NCBI GenBank assembly: GCA_003194525.1 | Contig: NBIV01000281.1 | Span: forward strand, 1-64,000 | Direction: 5' to 3' | Source of the DNA: Gracilariopsis chorda | Taxonomy: Eukaryota > Rhodophyta > Florideophyceae > Gracilariales > Gracilariaceae | DNA: 64,000 nt | Shown here: positions 13,812 through 26,908 of the stretch, piece by piece | Numbering within the stretch: the stretch's first letter is position 1 | Layout: every line of letters starts with the position of its first letter | Translations under genes and position numbers: made by a program | The notes under the pieces: generated by a model | Databases searched by the model: none | What the model saw: only the letters and a program-made list of their open reading frames with translations | Told to the model about the DNA's origin: nothing

Positions 13812-14543
13812 TGATGATGTAAACGATAGTTGGGCTTCGGCGGAAATGAAAAAGGAAAGAAAGAAAGAAAATAAAGAGTGAAGTTTGCCAGGCTTGGGGC
13901 CGAGTTTACTTGATACTGCGACTTCAGAGTCTTATATAGCACATCTACTTCGCACTTCCACTACAAGAAAACCCTACAGCACTAAGTGGGGACACCCAAT
14001 ACTACCAATCATAATCAAACATAACACAATAAGGGTTGCACAAACTGATTACAGCTTAGTACAACCAGGCATAACAACATTACAACACATTGCAACCACG
14101 CACACCAAGTGAACCAAGCAGCCAACAACGCACAATAAGTGAACCGGACATGGCAACAATGTGCCAGCATGCTGCAGCACTGTATACAAACTTCCTCGCA
14201 TCATCATGACAATGACAAAGCACAAATACACATGCCACCGCATCCATGTACATACCCTAGGTGTGTTGCGTGCATGGCACGTGCTTACTTGCACAAGCAC
14301 ACACATGACACACTTCCATATACCTGTAAACCACATGTAGCCACACATATTCTTCAGTACCATGCCCATTCACCTTATGCCAAGTGGCCAATTCCGTGCC
14401 CAGGACCCATAGAATGCATAACACTTGTAACCAATACGTTGCATATGAGTATTTGCAGTAGCCAACCATATGCCCGTTTCATGTTGGGTTTGAGAACACA
14501 CGCATATGCGCTTTTGCAGAGCAGGTCCCAAGAACAGCCCTCA
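13812..14543 (-). repeat. LTR Y, copy 4 (approximate upper boundary)
   Basis: The lower boundary is fixed by the adjoining PBS and the terminal CA. The upper boundary is placed at a TG where similarity to LTR X and to the LTR at 38.8 kb begins, so it may be off by some tens of bases. The LTR contains the palindrome CGCATATGCG near its 5' end, a TATATAAG box and a pyrimidine-rich 3' end. It is alignable to LTR X at both ends but much diverged in the middle. Confidence 0.65.
13931..13938 (-). promoter_or_regulatory. TATA box of LTR Y, copy 4
   Basis: TATATAAG on the minus strand, about 120 bp before the LTR end. This position fits a start of transcription roughly 90-100 bp inside the LTR 3' end. 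The box is kept in every copy. Confidence 0.55.
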
Positions 14544-14618
14544 GTTATATCAAACTTTGGTTCCAAGTGTTGCTTTACGATGTCCCAGGACTACCAGGCA
14601 CTCGACTATGTACTAACA

Positions 14619-14735
14619 TCAACAAAGATGGTCATCGAGGTCCTTGAGTGCAAGCAGCAACTCAACCTTTTGCTTCCATACATGGAATTTATCCTCGCCC
14701 AACTTTTCAATCTTGATGCCACCGAATGAATCCAT
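14619..14735 (-). pseudogene. gag B start fragment, copy 4
   Basis: Identical 38-residue frame to copy 2. Confidence 0.75.
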
Positions 14736-14804
14736 GCTTGGGAGTTGTCAACAAACAGCACAGGTGCGATGAAAGACCTACGGCACTTAAGTAGTACAAA
14801 AATG

Positions 14805-14857
14805 GCAACAACGACAACAATAACAACAAAAACAACGACAACAACAACAACAACAAA
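14805..14857. repeat. (AAC)n-rich microsatellite, copy 4
   Basis: An imperfect AAC/ACA run (GTT on the element's sense strand) lies between the leader motif and gag B in each unit. Copy 6 is shorter by two triplets. Confidence 0.8.
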
Positions 14858-14870
14858 ACTTCAAATTCGG

Positions 14871-14943
14871 GCGCACTGACGGGAGAAACTACCTCCGCTA
14901 CCCTAGGGTGTCGGACCCCTGGCCCCCGGAGATGCTCCGGGTA
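14871..14943 (-). other. conserved structured leader motif (X-module leader), copy 4
   Basis: Shares its core with 13371-13444, but here the flank forms a perfect hairpin on the minus strand: CCCGGAG, loop CAT, CTCCGGG in most copies. The retained core plus a different but equally paired flank suggests RNA structure. Confidence 0.5.
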
Positions 14944-15942
14944 CAAGACGTCTTCTTCTGTCTTCCCTCTCCTACGTCTAAGGAGAAGATGCGTCGCTCT
15001 CTACGAGGCTTCCAGAGGATGGTTAATGACCCAAGATATGCCTTCACCAAGTATAACCCTTTCTGGCCTCTTGCAAGAACTTGCGCAACCTCGAAACTGA
15101 TGCTACTATGGCAACCCAAGTACACTGCTAACGCGCAACCACTTAAGGTCACACGCGGCCTGATCCTAAGAAGGAGGTCAGCCTACGCCACGTCGCCTCC
15201 CCGCACAAACGCCCAAGAGTCAGATGCACGGATCAAAAGCTCGTTATGGAATACCTTCGCAACAGCCCAAGAATCCCGACACGCAGTCAGGATCAAAACA
15301 AATAATTCAATCACCCGCACCAGCGCAGTACGACACGGCACCCCGTCCACAGATGCACCCGCTCAACTTACCAGGTCTTAACGACCGTCACCGTTATCTG
15401 TCCAAATGCACCGGTGGGAAGCCGCTCGACAGTACACCCGCTTTGGTTCAAGCCGCCAGGCTCACGTCCCCGGATACCTGGAATCACCCAAAGTAACTCG
15501 GATCAACCGCTCGTCGCACTGGACACCAGATGCTGATTAAGAAACACGAAAAACAAACAACTGCTGAGCACACGATCACGGAGCCCAGACTTCGAAACTA
15601 GACCGACTCGACCTCACGGATACGACCCGACAAACGACTCGGGGATCCCAAAACACAAGATAGAGGGAGTGTCACACACAAAGTAGATAGCGATCGACAA
15701 CACGGGCAACAACGGAGGCCCAACTCAACAACGATAGGAAGTAAATGTCGAACCACTACCACCCCAACGCCCTCAGGGAGGAACGCAAACCAAAGGAGAA
15801 TGACCAACACCGACCAACAATGGGATCAAGACACCCGACGCAACGACGAAAGAGGCAACAACAGCGAGACGGATGAACAGCGGTGAGGGAGAGCGGCGAC
15901 AGACGAACGATACGGAAATGGATAGCGGCAGCGGTCAGCGGG
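14944..15942 (-). other. long untranslated leader of the X module, copy 4
   Basis: About 1 kb between PBS and the leader motif. No reading frame here resembles a known protein in either strand, and the long frames seen differ only passively between copies. It may be a captured host or element sequence; nothing in it is recognised. Confidence 0.5.
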
Positions 15943-15957
15943 GCTGGGCCCATAACC
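15943..15957 (-). other. primer-binding site, initiator tRNA-Met (X module), copy 4
   Basis: GGTTATGGGCCCAGC on the minus strand, a 15-nt match to the complement of initiator tRNA-Met nucleotides about 25-39, directly after LTR X (...TTTTCAACA). The same site is found at 3767, 7825, 11884, 20001, 24056, 28116 and 32175. Copy 9 lacks it because the array ends first. Confidence 0.87.
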
Positions 15958-16684
15958 TGTTGAAAATTGTAAGGAAGTTGAGGAGATGGAAGGGAAGTTC
16001 GCCAGCTCTGGCTTGGACTTACTTGGAGGTCCTTCAGGCACATCTTATATACCACTCTAAACTCGAATTGCGCGGGAACACCAACTACAAGTAAAACCTA
16101 AACCACTAAGCAGGGACACTCAATACTACCAATCATCATCTAACATGACATAGCCAGCTCAGCACAACCTCATTACATCAACGCACACCAACGCACCAAC
16201 GTTCCGTAATAGTTACGTGCATACAAATGACCATGACAAGGCACAAATTCACGACTCCAACAAACGCCAGCACAGGCCAACACATCACGGTAAGTCAACA
16301 CGTCACGGTAAGTCGGCATGTAACCTGTGGTGTTAGTGCCATGTCATCATGTGGCAATGCACACAACACCCACGTCATCAATATACCCGTGCATGTGTAA
16401 ACCTGTTGACAGTGCATGCGCACCTTACCATTGTACCAACCTCTGCTGTACCACTTTTACCAGCTGTCAACCACTTCACCAGTATCCCCTGCACACAACG
16501 TACACTGTGACCACTGTAGTAGCTGGACACGTGGGTGTGTCCAACTGATCCAGTTATGGCATACAACTTGTACGCACCACGTTGCATATGTACATTTGCA
16601 GTAGCCAATCAGAAGCCAGTTTCACGTTGGGTTCGCGCACACACGCATATGCGCTTTTGCAGAGGTACCCTCTAAAACAGCACA
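15958..16684 (-). repeat. LTR X, copy 4/5 boundary
   Basis: Starts at a TG after a purine-rich GGGGAGCA (a possible short polypurine tract) and ends CA at the PBS; about 727 bp. It holds the CGCATATGCG palindrome, a TATATAAG box and two CGTGAC/TGTGTTGACTTACC-like short repeats. gag A runs directly into it. The upper boundary is inferred. Confidence 0.65.
16044..16051 (-). promoter_or_regulatory. TATA box of LTR X, copy 4/5
   Basis: TATATAAG on the minus strand about 90 bp before the LTR 3' end, conserved in all copies. Confidence 0.55.
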
Positions 16685-17080
16685 TGCTCCCCGGAACATT
16701 TGGTTTTCAGTGACAGCACAGGTACTACTGCCAACATATCTCGCATCAAGTAGTTGAAGCATGTGACCAGGGTCATCATCCACATCCATGACTACACGCA
16801 GTGGGGCATCACCAAGTGCACAAATGATGATTGCACATGCCTTTTCGCGCTTTGCAAGTATACGGGAGGGTGTCTGGGTCGCACTAGAAATAGACGCTTC
16901 TGTCATTGTGGCACTAGATGACTCCTCCGAACTGGACATAACCACATTCCAGACACCTTTAGTTCGACACGCGGCACGTAGACGGTGTGGCCATAGGGTG
17001 TAATCTTCACCTCGCTTACCATGGAAGCGTGGGATCTTGACACCAGAGGTGGTTTCGGACTCAACTTCGGAGTCAGACAT
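16622..17080 (-). pseudogene. gag A fragment, copy 5
   Basis: Open frame of 152 residues with the same WPHRL variant as copy 4. Confidence 0.85.
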
Positions 17081-18676
17081 TGTTCCGGAAGGAGATCAAC
17101 GACCAAAAAATGAAACCAAATGAAATGAAAATGAAGCAGAGTGAGGGACTCGATGCTTAGAAAGTTGACCAGAAGCTAATATGAATGCCTGATCGCGATA
17201 CAGCTATTGACTTGCAGCTGATGTCACACTATGAGGAGGGAACTGGAGCGGAGTATCTCAAAACTCAACAGCGAGGGCGCCAGCGGAGACCGTGTAACCA
17301 AGTGTCAACGCTCGTCCAGACGCCTCTGGTACGCGAATCACAGGCGGAGGTCGGGTCCTCTACGCCCGGAGTACAGTTACGAGTAGCTCTGAAGCAAACT
17401 CGGAAATGAAAATAACTTCGTAAAGGCGGGCGCACTGACGGGAGAAACTACCTCCGCTACCCTAAGGGTTGAACCCCTGGACCCTGGTAACTCTCTCCAG
17501 GTGAGGTACGAAATTCTTCTTGACATACCCTGTTCTGCGCACTTCAGAACGAGGGCTTTACCATCCGTACGTGTCGTCCCAGGGAGGTTAGTAGCTGTCG
17601 CGATAAGCGTTCACCAGTTAACCCCTGCTAGACACTTCCAGGAAAATAGTGCGGTCTTCCTTGTGCGCTGAAGCAATGGAGCCAGGATCGGAACAGGCGC
17701 AGGTTGGCTTACCAGAGAAGGTGTCTCTGAACGCTTTGCCTACTTTCACCACAGCACCAAATACTTCCACAAGACTCGCAAAGATGATCTGCCCAAGACG
17801 ATGAATCGAACGAAAGAAAGTCAAAAGAGCGCCACGTCTGCAAAATATCGACGCTCTGGGCCCATAACCTGATGATGTAAACGATAGTTGGGCTTCGGCG
17901 GAAATGAAAAAGGAAAGAAAGAAAGAAAATAAAGAGTGAAGTTTGCCAGGCTTGGGGCCGAGTTTACTTGATACTGCGACTTCAGAGTCTTATATAGCAC
18001 ATCTACTTCGCACTTCCACTACAAGAAAACCCTACAGCACTAAGTGGGGACACCCAATACTACCAATCATAATCAAACATAACACAATAAGGGTTGCACA
18101 AACTGATTACAGCTTAGTACAACCAGGCATAACAACATTACAACACATTGCAACCACGCACACCAAGTGAACCAAGCAGCCAACAACGCACAATAAGTGA
18201 ACCGGACATGGCAACAATGTGCCAGCATGCTGCAGCACTGTATACAAACTTCCTCGCATCATCATGACAATGACAAAGCACAAATACACATGCCACCGCA
18301 TCCATGTACATACCCTAGGTGTGTTGCGTGCATGGCACGTGCTTACTTGCACAAGCACACACATGACACACTTCCATATACCTGTAAACCACATGTAGCC
18401 ACACATATTCTTCAGTACCATGCCCATTCACCTTATGCCAAGTGGCCAATTCCGTGCCCAGGACCCATAGAATGCATAACACTTGTAACCAATACGTTGC
18501 ATATGAGTATTTGCAGTAGCCAACCATATGCCCGTTTCATGTTGGGTTTGAGAACACACGCATATGCGCTTTTGCAGAGCAGGTCCCAAGAACAGCCCTC
18601 AGTTATATCAAACTTTGGTTCCAAGTGTTGCTTTACGATGTCCCAGGACTACCAGGCACTCGACTATGTACTAACA

Positions 18677-18793
18677 TCAACAAAGATGGTCATCGAGGTC
18701 CTTGAGTGCAAGCAGCAACTCAACCTTTTGCTTCCATACATGGAATTTATCCTCGCCCAACTTTTCAATCTTGATGCCACCGAATGAATCCAT
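18677..18793 (-). pseudogene. gag B start fragment, copy 5
   Basis: Identical 38-residue frame to copy 2. Confidence 0.75.
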
Positions 18794-20679
18794 GCTTGGG
18801 AGTTGTCAACAAACAGCACAGGTGCGATGAAAGACCTACGGCACTTAAGTAGTACAAAAATGGCAATAACGACAACAATAACAACAAAAACAACGACAAC
18901 AACAACAACAACAAAACTTCAAATTCGGGCGCACTGACGGGAGAAACTACATCCGCTACCCTACGGTGTCGGACCCCTGGCCCCCGAAGATGCTCCGGGT
19001 ACAAGACGTCTTCTTCTGTCTTCCCTCTCCTACGTCTAAGGAGAAGATGCGTCGCTCTCTACGAGGCTTCCAGAGGATGGTTAATGACCCAAGATATGCC
19101 TTCACCAAGTATAACCCTTTCTGGCCTCTTGCAAGAACTTGCGCAACCTCGAAACTGATGCTACTATGGCAACCCAAGTACACTGCTAACGCGCAACCAC
19201 TTAAGGTCACACGCGGCCTGATCCTAAGAAGGAGGTCAGCCTACGCCACGTCGCCTCCCCGCACAAACGCCCAAGAGTCAGATGCACGGATCAAAAGCTC
19301 GTTATGGAATACCTTCGCAACAGCCCAAGAATCCCGACACGCAGTCAGGATCAAAACAAATAATTCAATCACCCGCACCAGCGCAGTACGACACGGCACC
19401 CCGTCCACAGATGCACCCGCTCAACTTACCAGGTCTTAACGACCGTCACCGTTATCTGTCCAAATGCACCGGTGGGAAGCCGCTCGACAGTACACCCGCT
19501 TTGGTTCAAGCCGCCAGGCTCACGTCCCCGGATACCTGGAATCACCCAAAGTAACTCGGATCAACCGCTCGTCGCACTGGACACCAGATGTTGATTAAGA
19601 AACACGAAAAACAAACAACTGCTGAGCACACGATCACGGAGCGCAGACTTCGAAACTAGACCGACTCGACCTCACGGATACGACCCGACAAACGACTCGG
19701 GGATCCCAAAACACAAGATAGAGGGAGTGTCACACACAAAGTAGATAGCGATCGACAACACGGGCAACAACGGAGGCCCAACTCAACAACGATAGGAAGT
19801 AAATGTCGAACCACTACCACCCCAACGCCCTCAGGGAGGAACGCAAACCAAAGGAGAATGACCAACACCGACCAACAATGGGATCAAGACACCCGACGCA
19901 ACGACGAAAGAGGCAACAACAGCGAGACGGATGAACAGCGGTGAGGGAGAGCGGCGACAGACGAACGATACGGAAATGGATAGCGGCAGCGGTCAGCGGG
20001 GCTGGGCCCATAACCTGTTGAAAATTGTAAGGAAGTTGAGGGGATGGAAGGGAAGTTCGCCAGCTCTGGCTTGGACTTACTTGGAGGTCCTTCAGGCACA
20101 TCTTATATACCACTCTAAACTCGAATTGCGCGGGAACACCAACTACAAGTAAAACCTAAACCACTAAGCAGGGACACTCAATACTACCAATCATCATCTA
20201 ACATGACATAGCCAGCTCAGCACAACCTCATTACATCAACGCACACCAACGCACCAACGTTCCGTAATAGTTACGTGCATACACATGACCATGACAAGGC
20301 ACAAATTCACGACTCCAACAAACGCCAGCACAGGCCAACACATCACAGTAAGTCAACACGTCACGGTAAGTCGGCACGTAACCTGTGGTGTTAGTGCCAT
20401 GTCATCATGTGGCAATGCACACAACACCCACGTCATCAATATACCCGTGCATGTGTAAACCTGTTGACAGTGCATGCGCACCTTACCATTGTACCAACCT
20501 CTGCTGTACCACTTTTACCAGCTGTCAACCACTTCACCAGTATCCCCTGCACACAACGTACACTGTGACCACTGTAGTAGCTGGACACGTGGGTGTGTCC
20601 AACTGATCCAGTTATGGCATACAACTTGTACGCACCACGTTGCATATGTACATTTGCAGTAGCCAATCAGAAGCCAGTT

Positions 20680-21138
20680 TCACGTTGGGTTCGCGCACAC
20701 ACGCATATGCGCTTTTGCAGAGGTACCCTCTAAAACAGCACATGCTCCCCGGAACATTTGGTTTTCAGTGACAGCACAGGTACTACTGCCAACATATCTC
20801 GCATCAAGTAGTTGAAGCATGTGACCAGGGTCATCATCCACATCCATGACTACACGCAGTGGGGCATCACCAAGTGCACAAATGATGATTGCACATGCCT
20901 TTTCGCGCTTTGCAAGTATACGGGAGGGTGTCTGGGTCGCACTAGAAATAGACGCTTCTGTCATTGTGGCACTAGATGACTCCTCCGAACTGGACATAAC
21001 CACATTCCAGACACCTTTAGTTCGACACGCGGCACGTAGACGGTGTCGCCATAGGGTGTAATCTTCACCTCGCTTACCATGGAAGCATGGGATCTTCACA
21101 CCAGAGGTGGTTTCGGACTCAACTTCGGAGTCAGACAT
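20680..21138 (-). pseudogene. gag A fragment, copy 6
   Basis: Open frame of 152 residues with a private Arg-to-Cys change (IPCFHGK). It still carries the left-group tail VCANPT, although the right half of this same unit already has right-group variants. Confidence 0.85.
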
Positions 21139-22735
21139 TGTTCCGGAAGGAGATCAACGACCAAAAAATGAAACCAAATGAAATGAAAATGAAGCAGAGT
21201 GAGGGACTCGATGCTTAGAAAGTTGACCAGAAGCTAATATGAATGCCTGATCGCGATACAGCTATTGACTTGCAGCTGATGTCACACTATGAGGAGGGAA
21301 CTGGAGCGGAGTATCTCAAAACTCAACAGCGAGGGCGCCAGCGGAGACCGTGTAACCAAGTGTCAACGCTCGTCCAGACGCCTCTGGTACGCGAATCACA
21401 GGCGGAGGTCGGGTCCTCTACGCCCGGAGTACAGTTACGAGTAGCTCTGAAGCAAACTCGGAAATGAAAATAACTTCGTAAAGGCGGGCGCACTGACGGG
21501 AGAAACTACCTCCGCTACCCTAAGGGTTGAACCCCTGGACCCTGGTAACTCTCTCCAGGTGAGGTACGAAATTCTTCTTGACATACCCTGTTCTGCGCAC
21601 TTCAGAACGAGGGGCTTTACCATCCGTACGTGTCGTCCCAGGGAGGTTAGTAGCTGTCGCGATAAGCGTTCACCAGTTAACCCCTGCTAGACACTTCCAG
21701 GAAAATAGTGCGGTCTTCCTTGTGCGCTGAAGCAATGGAGCCAGGATCGGAACAGGCGCAGGTTGGCTTACCAGAGAAGGTGTCTCTGAACGCTTTGCCT
21801 ACTTTCACCACAGCACCAAATACTTCCACAAGACTCGCAAAGATGATCTGCCCAAGACGATGAATCGAACGAAAGAAAGTCAAAAGAGCGCCACGTCTGC
21901 AAAATATCGACGCTCTGGGCCCATAACCTGATGATGTAAACGATAGTTGGGCTTCGGCGGAAATGAAAAAGGAAAGAAAGAAAGAAAATAAAGAGTGAAG
22001 TTTGCCAGGCTTGGGGCCGAGTTTACTTGATACTGCGACTTCAGAGTCTTATATAGCACATCTACTTCGCACTTCCACTACAAGAAAACCCTACAGCACT
22101 AACTGGGGACACCCAATACTACCAATCATAATCAAACATAACACAATAAGGGTTGCACAAACTGATTACAGCTTAGTACAACCAGGCATAACAACATTAC
22201 AACACATTGCAACCACGCACACCAAGTGAACCAAGCAGCCAACAACGCACAATAAGTGAACCGGACATGGCAACAATGTGCCAGCATGCTGCAGCACTGT
22301 ATACAAACTTCCTCGCATCATCATGACAATGACAAAGCACAAATACACATGCCACCGCATCCATGTACATACCCTAGGTGTGTTGCGTGCATGGCACGTG
22401 CTTACTTGCACAAGCACACACATGACACACTTCCATATACCTGTAAACCACATGTAGCCACACATATTCTTCAGTACCATGCCCATTCACCTTATGCCAA
22501 GTGGCCAGTTCCGTGCCCAGGACCCATAGAATGCATAACACTTGTAACCAATACGTTGCATATGAGTATTTGCAGTAGCCAATCATATGCCCGTTTCATG
22601 TTGGGTTTGAGAACACACGCATATGCGCTTTTGCAGAGCAGGTCCCAAGAACAGCCCTCAGTTATATCAAACTTTGGTTCCAAGTGTTGCTTTACGATGT
22701 CCCAGGACTACCAGGCACTCGACTATGTACTAACA

Positions 22736-22852
22736 TCAACAAAGATGGTCATAGAGGTCCTTGAGTGCAAGCAGCAACTCAACCTTTTGCTTCCATACAT
22801 GGAAGTTATCCTCGCCCAACTTTTCAATCTTGATGCCACCGAATGAATCCAT
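22736..22852 (-). pseudogene. gag B start fragment, copy 6
   Basis: Open 38-residue frame with a right-group Asp-to-Tyr change near its end and a Lys/Asn-region change shared with the right copies. Confidence 0.75.
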
Positions 22853-24734
22853 GCTTGGGAGTTGTCAACAAACAGCACAGGTGCGATGAAAGACCTACGG
22901 CACTTAAGTAGTACAAAAATGGCAACAACGACAACAATAACAACAAAAACAACGACAACAACAACAACAAAACTTCAAATTCGGGCGCACTGACGGGAGA
23001 AACTACCTCCGCTACCCTAGGGTGTCGGACCCCTGGCCCCGGAGATGCTCCGGGTACAAAACATCTTCTGTCGTCTACCCTCTCCTACGTCTAAGGAGAA
23101 GATGCGTCGCTCTCTACGAGGCTTCCAGAGGATCGTTAATGACCCAAGATATGCCTTCACCAAGTATAACCCTTTCTAGCCTCTTGCAAGAACTTGCGCA
23201 ACCTCGAAACTGAAGCTACTATGGCAACCCAAGTACGCTGATAACGCGCAACCACTGAAGGTCACACGCGGCCTGATCCTAAGAAGGAGATCAGCCTACG
23301 CCACGTCGCCTCCCCGCACAAACGCCCAAGAGTCAGATGCACGGATCAAAAGCTCGTTATGGAATACCTTCGCAACAGCCCAAGAATCCCGACACGCAGT
23401 CAGGATCAAAACAAATAATTCAATCACCCGCACCAGCGCAGTACGACACGGCACCCCGTCCACAGATGCACCCGCTGAACTTACCAGGTCTTAACGACAG
23501 TCACCGTTATCTGTCCAAATGGACCGGTGGGAAGCCGCTCGACAGTACAACCGCTTTGGTTCAAGCCGCCAGGCTCACGTCCCCAGATACCTGGAATCAC
23601 CCAAAGTAACTCGGATCAACCGCTCGTCGCACTGGACACCAGATGCTGATTAAGAAACACGAAAAACAAACAACTGCTGAGCACACGATCACGGAGCCCA
23701 GACTTCGAAACTAGACCGACTCGACCTCACGGATACGACCCGACAAACGACTCGGGGATCCCAAAACACAAGATAGAGGGAGTGTCACACACAAAGTAGA
23801 TAGCGATCGACTACACGGGCAACAACGGAGGCCCAACTCAACAACGATAGCAAGTAAACGTCGAACCACTACCACCACAACGCCCTCAGGGAGGAACGCA
23901 AACCAAAGGAGAATGACCAACACCGACCAACAATGGGATCAAGACACCCCACGCAACGACGAATGAGGCAACAACAGCGAAACGGATGAACAGCGGTGAG
24001 GGAGAGCGGCGACAGACGAACGATACGGATATGGATAGCGGCAGCGGTCAGCGGGGCTGGGCCCATAACCTGTTGAAAGTTGAAAGGAAGTTGAGGGGAT
24101 GGAAGGGAAGTTCGCCAGCTCTAGCTTGGATTTACTTGGAGGTCCTTCAGACACATCTTATATACCACTCTAAACTCAAATTGCGCGGGAACACCAACTA
24201 CAAGTAAAACCTAAACCACTAAGCAGGGACACTCAATACTACCAATCATCATCTAACATGACATAGCCAGCTCAGCACAACCTCATTACATCAACGCACA
24301 CCAACGCACCAATGTTCTGTAATAGTTACGTGCATACACATGACCATGACAAGGCACAAATTCCCGACTACAAGACACGCCAGCACATGCCAACACATCA
24401 CGGTAAGTCAACACGTCACGGTAAGTCGGCACGTAACCTGTGGTGTTAGTGCCATGTCATCATGTGGCAATGCACACAACACCCACGTCATCAATATACC
24501 CGTGCATGTGTAAACCTGTTGACAGTGCATGCGCACCTTACCATTGTACCAACCACTGCTGTACCACTTGTACCAGGTGTCAATTACTTCACCAGTATCC
24601 CCTGCACACAACGTACACTGTGACCACTGTAGTAGCTGGACACGTGGTTGTGTCCAACCGATCCAGTTATGCCATACCAATTGTACGCACCACGTTGCAT
24701 ATGTACATTTGCAGTAGCCAATCAGAAGCCAGTT

Positions 24735-25193
24735 TCACGTTGGGTTCGAGCACACGCGCATATGCGCTTTTGCAGAGGTGCCCTCTAAAACAGCACATGC
24801 TCCCCGGAACATTTGGTTTTCAGTGACAGCACAGGTACTACTGCCAACATATCTCGCATCAAGTAGTTGAAGCATGTGACCAGGGTCATCATCCACATCC
24901 ATGACTACACGCAGTGGGGCATCACCAAGTGCACAAATGATGATTGCACATGCCTTTTCGCGCTTTGCGAGTATACAGGAGGGTGTCTGGGTCGCACTAG
25001 AAATAGACGCTTCTGTCATTGTGGCACTAGATGACTCCTCCGAACTGGACATAACCACATTCCAGACACCTTTAGTTCGACACGCGGCACGTAGACGGTG
25101 TCGCCATAGGGTGTAATCTTCACCTCGCTTACCATGGAAGCGTGGGATCTTCACACCAGAGGTGGTTTCGGACTCAACTTCGGAGTCAGACAT
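24735..25193 (-). pseudogene. gag A fragment, copy 7 (right subgroup)
   Basis: Open frame of 152 residues with the right-group changes TPSCILAK (Arg to Cys) and tail VCSNPT (Ala to Ser). Confidence 0.85.
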
Positions 25194-26791
25194 TGTTCCG
25201 GAAGGAGATCAACGACCAAAAAATGAAAACCAAATGAAATGATAATGAAGCAGAGTGAGGGACTCGATGCTTAGAAAGTTGACCAGAAGCTAATATGGAT
25301 GCCTGATCGCGATACAGCTATTGACTTGTAGCTGATGTCACACTACGAGGAGGGAACTGGAGCGGAGTATCTCAAAACTCAACAGCGAGGGCGCCAGCGG
25401 AGACCGTGTAACCAAGTCTCAACGCTCGTCCAGACGCCTCTGGTACGCGTATCACAGGCGGAGGTCGGGTCCCCTACGCCCGGAGTATAGTTACGAGTAG
25501 CTCTGAAGCAAACTCGGAAATGAAAATAACTTCGTAAAGGCCGGCGCACTGACGGGAGAAACTACCTCCGCTACCCTAAGGGTTGAACCCCTGGACCCTG
25601 GTAACTCTCTCCAGGTGAGGTACGAAATTCTTCTTGACCTACCCTGTTCTGCGCACTTCAGAACGAGGGGCTTTACAATCCGTACGTGTCGTGCCAGGGA
25701 GGTTAGTAGCTGTCGCAATAAGCGTTCACCAGTTAACCCCTGCTAGACACTTCCAGAAAAATAGCGCTGTCTTCCTTGTGCGCTGAAGCAGTGGAGCCAG
25801 GATCGGAACAGGCGCAGGTCGGCTTACCAGAGAAGGTGTCTCTGAACGCTTTGCCTACTTTCACCACAGCACCAAATACTTCCACAAGACTCGCAAAGAT
25901 GATCTGCCCAAGACGATGAATCGAACGAAAGAAAGTCAAAAGAGCGCCACGTCTGCAAAATATCGACGCTCTGGGCCCATAACCTGATGATGTAAACGAT
26001 AGTTGGGCTTCGGCGGAAATGAAAAAGGAAAGAAAGAAAGAAAATAAAGAGTGAAGTTTGCCAGGCTTGGGGCCGAGTTTACTTGATACTGCGACTTCAG
26101 AGTCTTATATAGCACATCTACTTCGCACTTCCACTACAAGAAAACCCTACAGCACTAAGTGGGGACACCCAATACTACCAATCATAATCAAACATAACAC
26201 AATAAGGGTTGCACAAACTGATTACAGCTTAGTACAACCAGGCATAACAACATTACAACACATTGCAACCACGCGCACCAAGTGAACCAAGCAGCCAACA
26301 ACGCACAATAAGTGAACCGGACATGGCAACAATGTGCCAGCATGCTGCAGCACTGTATACAAACTTCCTCGCATCATCATGACAATGACAAAGCACAAAT
26401 ACACATGCCACCGCATCCATGTACATACCCTAGGTGTGTTGCGTGCATGGCACGTGCTTACTTGCACAAGCACACACATGACACACTTCCATATACCTGT
26501 AAACCACATGTAGCCACACATATTCTTCAGTACCATGCCCATTCACCTTATGCCAAGTGGCCAGTTCCGTGCCCAGGACCCATAGAATGCATAACACTTG
26601 TAACCAATACGTTGCATATGAGTATTTGCAGTAGCCAATCATATGCCCGTTTCATGTTGGGTTTGAGAACACACGCATATGCGCTTTTGCAGAGCAGGTC
26701 CCAAGAACAGCCCTCAGTTATATCAAACTTTGGTTCCAAGTGTTGCTTTACGATGTCCCAGGACTACTAGGCACTCGAATATGTACTAACA

Positions 26792-26908
26792 TCAACAAAG
26801 ATGGTCATAGAGGTCCTTGAGTGCAAGCAGCAACTCAACCTTTTGCTTCCATACATAGAAGTTATCCTCGCCCAACTTTTCAATCTTGATGCCACCGAAT
26901 GAATCCAT
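26792..26908 (-). pseudogene. gag B start fragment, copy 7
   Basis: Open 38-residue frame; the FHVW motif reads FYVW here and in copy 8. Confidence 0.72.

Noticed and set aside
14908-15381. 157-codon plus-strand frame in the leader of copy 4
   Set aside because: Frame length changes between copies through single-base differences near its start, and no protein family is recognised; it is a chance frame in the leader.
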